DNA of 64,000 nt from Lachnospiraceae bacterium XBD2001 (lineage in GTDB: Bacteria > Bacillota > Clostridia > Lachnospirales > Lachnospiraceae), in NCBI GenBank assembly GCA_900116395.1, contig FPAN01000003.1, positions 1 through 64,000 of the forward strand, in the 5' to 3' direction. Shown here piece by piece: positions 60,534 to 64,000 of this stretch (positions are counted from its first letter, which is position 1; each line of letters starts with the position of its first letter). Below the pieces are notes generated by a model that did not search any database, had not been told where the DNA came from, and saw nothing but the letters and a program-made list of their open reading frames with translations. Both the position numbers and the translations under genes were made by a program.

Positions 60534-62480
60534 ATGTCCAGATATTCAGAACTCATGGTAGTTGAAAAACGCCGTTATAAGAGTCTTTTGTTTGATTTGG
60601 ATCAGCAAAATGATGTGGACGACTGTTATGTTCGTTATCATATTCCAACGGAAGAGAAGCTGGTGGTATATGCGAACAATGGTCGTTTATCCACCATGTC
60701 TTTGGATGGGAATGGCACCATCATTACGGATGAAGCCATTTATTTTCATCCATCTCATCGGGAATGGGGCAACGATAATCGCATCCCATTATCCGATTTA
60801 TGTCACTATGTTATTTTCCAGGAAAGCGCATCCGATACGGTTCATTTGATTTCCGAAGAGCGGGATCAGAGCATCTTTGGCCGTACAGTCAATTCTAAGG
60901 ATACCACCGGAAGTGAATTGGTTAGTATGTTGTCCGCTATCCAGAAGCGGATTCGAAGCAGCAACTCCAAGGAGCAGGTGGTCTACGAGAAGACCTTGGC
61001 TCATATTCTTGGTATCATTAAGAAGAATTTCCGGGAGAACGGTATTCTGCCGGAGCGCTCCTTAAAGCTTCTGGAAATCCTTTTTGCGGAAAAGAATTTC
61101 GTGGCGGAAGTGGCCTTTGTTTTGGCAGAGAATGAGTACCGTCATATGGATGAAGGCCGGTACTACCGCTTTGTTGAGAGCCTTCGATACAATCCTTCGG
61201 TGTCGGAAGGATTGATTGAGCAGTTACAGAAGCCGGATGAGTTATTCCTGGTTCACTTTTTGCAGGATATTTCCAATCCCAATGCGCTGTACATGACCAA
61301 GTCCCTCATTGAGACCTATACGAATCTGAAGGAATCGGAGCGGTTAACCCTTCGTCAAAGCGTGATTTTATGCTTTTTATGTGTACGATTTGAAGACTGG
61401 ACCTTCTTCGATGAATTATGGAAGCTGGTGCATGAAGCGTTACCGGAAGAAATGCGCTGGATGATACAGGCGTTTCGTGCCAGATTTGCCAATGAGAAAA
61501 TGTTTGGCGTGTATGAGAAGCTGCTTGGTGGCAAGAAGTTGACCTTCATGGAACTTGGCTGGAAAGATGCCCTGGGACTAACGCCGCTTCACTATGCGTT
61601 GATTCTTCGTAAGAAGGAAGCGGTACTTGATTTGCTAGAGCAGTATGACTGGCGCTCCTATCGAAGTCCTTTTGGACGGGATAAGCTGGTGGATACCGGT
61701 TACCAGTATGTATTTTTAGCTTCCGTATTGTTTGATGATATAGAGCTCATTGAGGAAGTGATTTCCAAGACCACCACCATTTTCCAGTCCTTAGAGCGCT
61801 CCATGAAGCAGATGGACTTCTTTATCTTCTTAGAACAGAAGCGGATGGGAGACGGCAATGACGAAGACTGCAAGAAGCGGATTTTTGAATATGAAGGCAT
61901 GAAACGTGAGATGCGTGCGGAAATGCGTCAGTTGGCACTGGATGAGACGAAAAACGCCAGGGAAAAAGCCCAGATGATTATTGAGACGTCCCATGCCTTC
62001 AGCCGTTATCTGTTCTATCTGTATATGGATGTAGACGGCTTATATCGTCTGATGGCGGATACCATTGCCCAGTGGCGGGTAGCCAAGTATAAGGACTTGT
62101 ATTTCATCACCCCGGTGGATAAGGATATGGGTATGGAGTCCCGAGTTTATCCGGAGACGGAAGAAGCTCACTTTGAGATTCCGGAGGACAGCATTGAGAA
62201 TCCGGCCTTCCGGGCGAAGCGGGAAGAGCGAGAACGGCAGGAGCGGGCGGCCAGAGAAGAACGCTTCCGCCAGGCCAGAGCAGCCTTCGAGGAACAGGAA
62301 GCTTCCGAGAGCTGGTTCTCGCGGGAAGCTCATGAAGATATTCTGGTATTGAAGAAGGAATATCGTATCCTGGTGAAGCAGTATCATCCGGATGTTTGCG
62401 GCGGTGCCAAGGCAAACCGCATTATGCAGGCGATTATGGATGAACGGGCGCGGATTTTGGAAGCGATGCAAGAAGCATAA
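60534..62480 (+). CDS. Ankyrin-containing protein with C-terminal J-domain
   Basis: Protein of 648 residues, no signal peptide or membrane helix. Residues 1-130 resemble a PH-like or bacterial phosphoinositide-type module only vaguely and are not recognised; 150-345 are helical; an ankyrin-like repeat lies near 349-372 (LGLTPLHYALILRKKEAVLDLL). A charged region (about 540-595) rich in Arg and Glu leads to a C-terminal J-domain (residues about 600-648) with the HPD motif at 618-620 (LVKQYHPDVCGG). It would be a DnaK co-chaperone with unknown client. It lies between tmRNA and ylxM-ffh. TGAGGTTG is a weak ribosome binding site. Confidence 0.75.
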   Translation: MSRYSELMVVEKRRYKSLLFDLDQQNDVDDCYVRYHIPTEEKLVVYANNGRLSTMSLDGNGTIITDEAIYFHPSHREWGNDNRIPLSDLCHYVIFQESASDTVHLISEERDQSIFGRTVNSKDTTGSELVSMLSAIQKRIRSSNSKEQVVYEKTLAHILGIIKKNFRENGILPERSLKLLEILFAEKNFVAEVAFVLAENEYRHMDEGRYYRFVESLRYNPSVSEGLIEQLQKPDELFLVHFLQDISNPNALYMTKSLIETYTNLKESERLTLRQSVILCFLCVRFEDWTFFDELWKLVHEALPEEMRWMIQAFRARFANEKMFGVYEKLLGGKKLTFMELGWKDALGLTPLHYALILRKKEAVLDLLEQYDWRSYRSPFGRDKLVDTGYQYVFLASVLFDDIELIEEVISKTTTIFQSLERSMKQMDFFIFLEQKRMGDGNDEDCKKRIFEYEGMKREMRAEMRQLALDETKNAREKAQMIIETSHAFSRYLFYLYMDVDGLYRLMADTIAQWRVAKYKDLYFITPVDKDMGMESRVYPETEEAHFEIPEDSIENPAFRAKREERERQERAAREERFRQARAAFEEQEASESWFSREAHEDILVLKKEYRILVKQYHPDVCGGAKANRIMQAIMDERARILEAMQEA

Positions 62481-62499
62481 CCATGATTTTTTAAAAAAT

Positions 62500-62534
62500 A
62501 GGAGTGTCAAGAAAAAATACTTGACACTCCTTTT
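62500..62534 (+). terminator. Intrinsic terminator of the J-domain protein gene
   Basis: 11-bp perfect stem ggagtgtcaag/cttgacactcc (62501-62511 with 62520-62530), 8-nt loop and T run. Confidence 0.87.
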
Positions 62535-62549
62535 CGTTTTTTGTATAGT
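62521..62549 (+). promoter_or_regulatory. Consensus promoter overlapping the terminator, before ylxM
   Basis: TTGACA (62521-62526), 17-bp spacer and TATAGT (62544-62549). The -35 lies in the 3' arm of the terminator hairpin. The predicted start near 62556 is only about ten bases before the ATG and falls in the AAGGTG ribosome binding site, so the leader would be very short. Confidence 0.6.
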
Positions 62550-62565
62550 AGTCAAGGTGATTGTT

Positions 62566-62901
62566 ATGGAAGAGAAGATCAGACAAGGTTATCTATATGA
62601 TTTCTACGGGGAACTGTTGAATGATCATCAGCGCAGTATCTTCGAAGCATATGTGTTGGAAGATTTGTCACTTGCGGAAGTGGCAGAGGCCCAGGGAATA
62701 TCCCGACAGGGCGTCCACGACTTGATTCGTCGCTGTACCAAGACCTTGGAGGACTATGAGAGTCGTCTCCATCTGATTGACAAGTTCATGCACATTCGTG
62801 ATAAGGTCGACGAGATTCGTACCTTAACCCAGCAGGATGTGACCGATGCTTCCATGGGCAAGATTGAATCAATCGCTAGTGAGATTTTAGAGGAACTGTA
62901 A
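62566..62901 (+). CDS. ylxM: YlxM/p13-like DNA-binding protein
   Basis: Small helical protein of 111 residues with a sigma-70 region 4-like helix-turn-helix (LNDHQRSIFEAYVLEDLSL and GISRQGVHDLIRRC). It is the accessory protein encoded directly before ffh in Firmicutes and is thought to support signal recognition particle function. The ATG at 62566 is chosen since the in-frame region before it overlaps the upstream gene and the terminator. The next gene, ffh, begins two bases after its stop. Confidence 0.92.
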   Translation: MEEKIRQGYLYDFYGELLNDHQRSIFEAYVLEDLSLAEVAEAQGISRQGVHDLIRRCTKTLEDYESRLHLIDKFMHIRDKVDEIRTLTQQDVTDASMGKIESIASEILEEL

Positions 62902-62902
62902 T

Positions 62903-64000
62903 TTGGCTTTTGAAAGTTTATCCGACAAACTACAGAATGTATTTAAGAACCTTCGCGGCAAGGGTCGTTTGAATGAAGATGACGTTAAGGAAGCAATGAA
63001 GGAAGTCCGTATGGCACTTCTGGAGGCTGACGTTAACTTCAAGGTTACCAAGTCTTTCGTGAACAAGGTAACGGAGCGTGCCATCGGATCCGACGTGATG
63101 AACGGCTTGAATCCGGGCCAGATGGTCATCAAGATTGTTAACGAAGAGATGACCTCTTTGATGGGTTCCGAGACCACAGAGATTGCCTATCGTCCGGGCC
63201 AGGAAATCACCGTTATTATGATGGTTGGTTTGAACGGTGCCGGTAAGACTACCACCACGGCGAAGCTGGCCGGTAAGATGTTGAAGAAGGGCAAGCGTCC
63301 GCTGTTGGTTGCCTGTGACGTATATCGTCCGGCGGCGATTGAGCAGTTACAGATTAACGGACAGAAGCAGGGTGTTCCGGTATTTGCCATGGGCGACAAG
63401 TTAAGCCCTGTTGACATTGCCAAGGCATCCATTGAACATGCGAAAAAGAACAACAATAATGTTGTGATTTTAGATACTGCAGGACGTCTTCACGTAGATG
63501 AAGAACTGATGCAGGAATTAAAAGATATCAAGGCCAATGTAGATGTGGCACAGACCATTTTGGTGGTAGATGCCATGACCGGTCAGGATGCGGTGAATGT
63601 TGCCGGATCCTTCGATGAACAGATTGGTATCGATGGGGTCATCCTAACGAAGTTAGACGGTGATACCCGAGGCGGTGCGGCACTTTCCATTCGTGCAGTC
63701 ACCGGTAAGCCGATTCTTTTCTGTGGTATGGGCGAGAAGCTTTCCGATTTGGAACAGTTTTATCCGGATCGTATGGCCAGCCGTATCCTTGGAATGGGTG
63801 ATGTGTTAACCCTCATTGAGAAGGCGGAAGAGAATTTCGACGCTGAGAAAGCGAAGGAATTAACCCGCAAGATGAAGAAGTCCGGCTTTGATTATAACGA
63901 CTATCTGGATTCTATGGCCCAGATGAAGAAGCTGGGCGGTTTATCCGGAATTATGGGTATGATGCCGGGGATGCTTCCCGGGGTGAACAAGAATCAGATG
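62903..64000 (+). CDS. ffh: Signal recognition particle protein Ffh (cut by window end)
   Basis: GTPase of the signal recognition particle that binds signal sequences on the ribosome. The TTG start at 62903 gives MAFESLSDKLQNVFKNLRGK, the normal N terminus; the ribosome binding site GAGGAA lies in the end of ylxM. The N domain has ALLEADVNFKV, the G domain has GLNGAGKTTTTAKLAG, DTAGRLHVDEELM and TKLDGDTRGGAALS. 366 codons are present, and the frame is open at the window edge just as the methionine-rich M domain begins (GIMGMMPGMLPG), so about 80 residues are missing. Confidence 0.96.
   Translation, partial: MAFESLSDKLQNVFKNLRGKGRLNEDDVKEAMKEVRMALLEADVNFKVTKSFVNKVTERAIGSDVMNGLNPGQMVIKIVNEEMTSLMGSETTEIAYRPGQEITVIMMVGLNGAGKTTTTAKLAGKMLKKGKRPLLVACDVYRPAAIEQLQINGQKQGVPVFAMGDKLSPVDIAKASIEHAKKNNNNVVILDTAGRLHVDEELMQELKDIKANVDVAQTILVVDAMTGQDAVNVAGSFDEQIGIDGVILTKLDGDTRGGAALSIRAVTGKPILFCGMGEKLSDLEQFYPDRMASRILGMGDVLTLIEKAEENFDAEKAKELTRKMKKSGFDYNDYLDSMAQMKKLGGLSGIMGMMPGMLPGVNKNQM

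Overview
The window looks like a chromosomal segment of a mid-GC, anaerobic Gram-positive bacterium of the class Clostridia, most likely a Lachnospiraceae member; the genus cannot be fixed from this sequence. Pointers are the SUF system in the order C-B-D-S-U, AddAB instead of RecBCD, an NfnAB-type bifurcating transhydrogenase pair, a giant 2-hydroxyacyl-CoA dehydratase activase-like protein, a non-classical arabinose kinase, a lysine/alanine-rich protein with a DUF6465-like tail, a CIRCE element and strong AGGAGG ribosome binding sites. I see no phage, insertion sequence, CRISPR array, rRNA or tRNA. Nearly all coding sequence is on the + strand; only htpG and the activase gene are on the - strand.

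Layout. 1-300: no gene, but a long-range helix, a predicted pseudoknot and a GAAA-capped hairpin suggest a structured non-coding RNA. 351-2413: prmC and prfA (release factor 1 and its methyltransferase). 2586-8898: sufCBDSU plus a COG2509-type flavoprotein. 9031-11117: a FIST sensor protein paired with a soluble chemoreceptor-signalling protein. 11223-12101: DegV. 12235-23144: one uninterrupted run of GH13 glucosidase, addB, addA, gamma-carbonic anhydrase-like gene, maf and an AraC regulator. 23283-27112: araA, FGGY kinase, araD. 27262-31934: TraX-like membrane protein, small unknown protein, PrsA-like lipoprotein, MBOAT O-acyltransferase and its AlgJ/AlgX-like partner (surface polysaccharide acylation). 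32113-32580: histone H1-like basic protein. 32696-34756: htpG (-) behind a perfect CIRCE. 35052-36746: membrane chemoreceptor. 36792-41090: activase (-). 41344-44866: rhomboid-fold protein with zinc ribbon, glnS, DUF2225 protein. 45127-47280: exoIII-type nuclease and glmM. 47334-49706: preQ1-I riboswitch, queT, argS. 49745-51957: Fur-family-like box and two CobW-type GTPases. 52135-54414: NfnA/NfnB-like pair. 54487-57379: secG, rnr, smpB. 57515-60052: GH25 lysozyme-like surface protein. 60109-60446: tmRNA. 60534-64000: ankyrin/J-domain protein, ylxM and ffh (cut by the window end).

Several groups work together. PrmC methylates the GGQ motif of RF1. SufU feeds SufS, which supplies sulfur to the SufBCD scaffold. 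RNase R, SmpB and tmRNA form the ribosome-rescue and RNA-decay set within 6 kb. YlxM and Ffh belong to the signal recognition particle. The two CobW proteins look like a metal-supply module.

Regulatory DNA is well readable. Many predicted promoters carry an extended -10 of the form TGATANNAT. At three places a promoter overlaps the terminator of the gene before it. The most interesting items are the structured RNA at the left edge, the CobW pair under a Fur-like box, the long imperfect palindrome at 44969-45090, the J-domain protein next to tmRNA, the giant activase, and htpG under CIRCE with two charged linkers. All homology statements come from motif recognition by eye; no database search was run.
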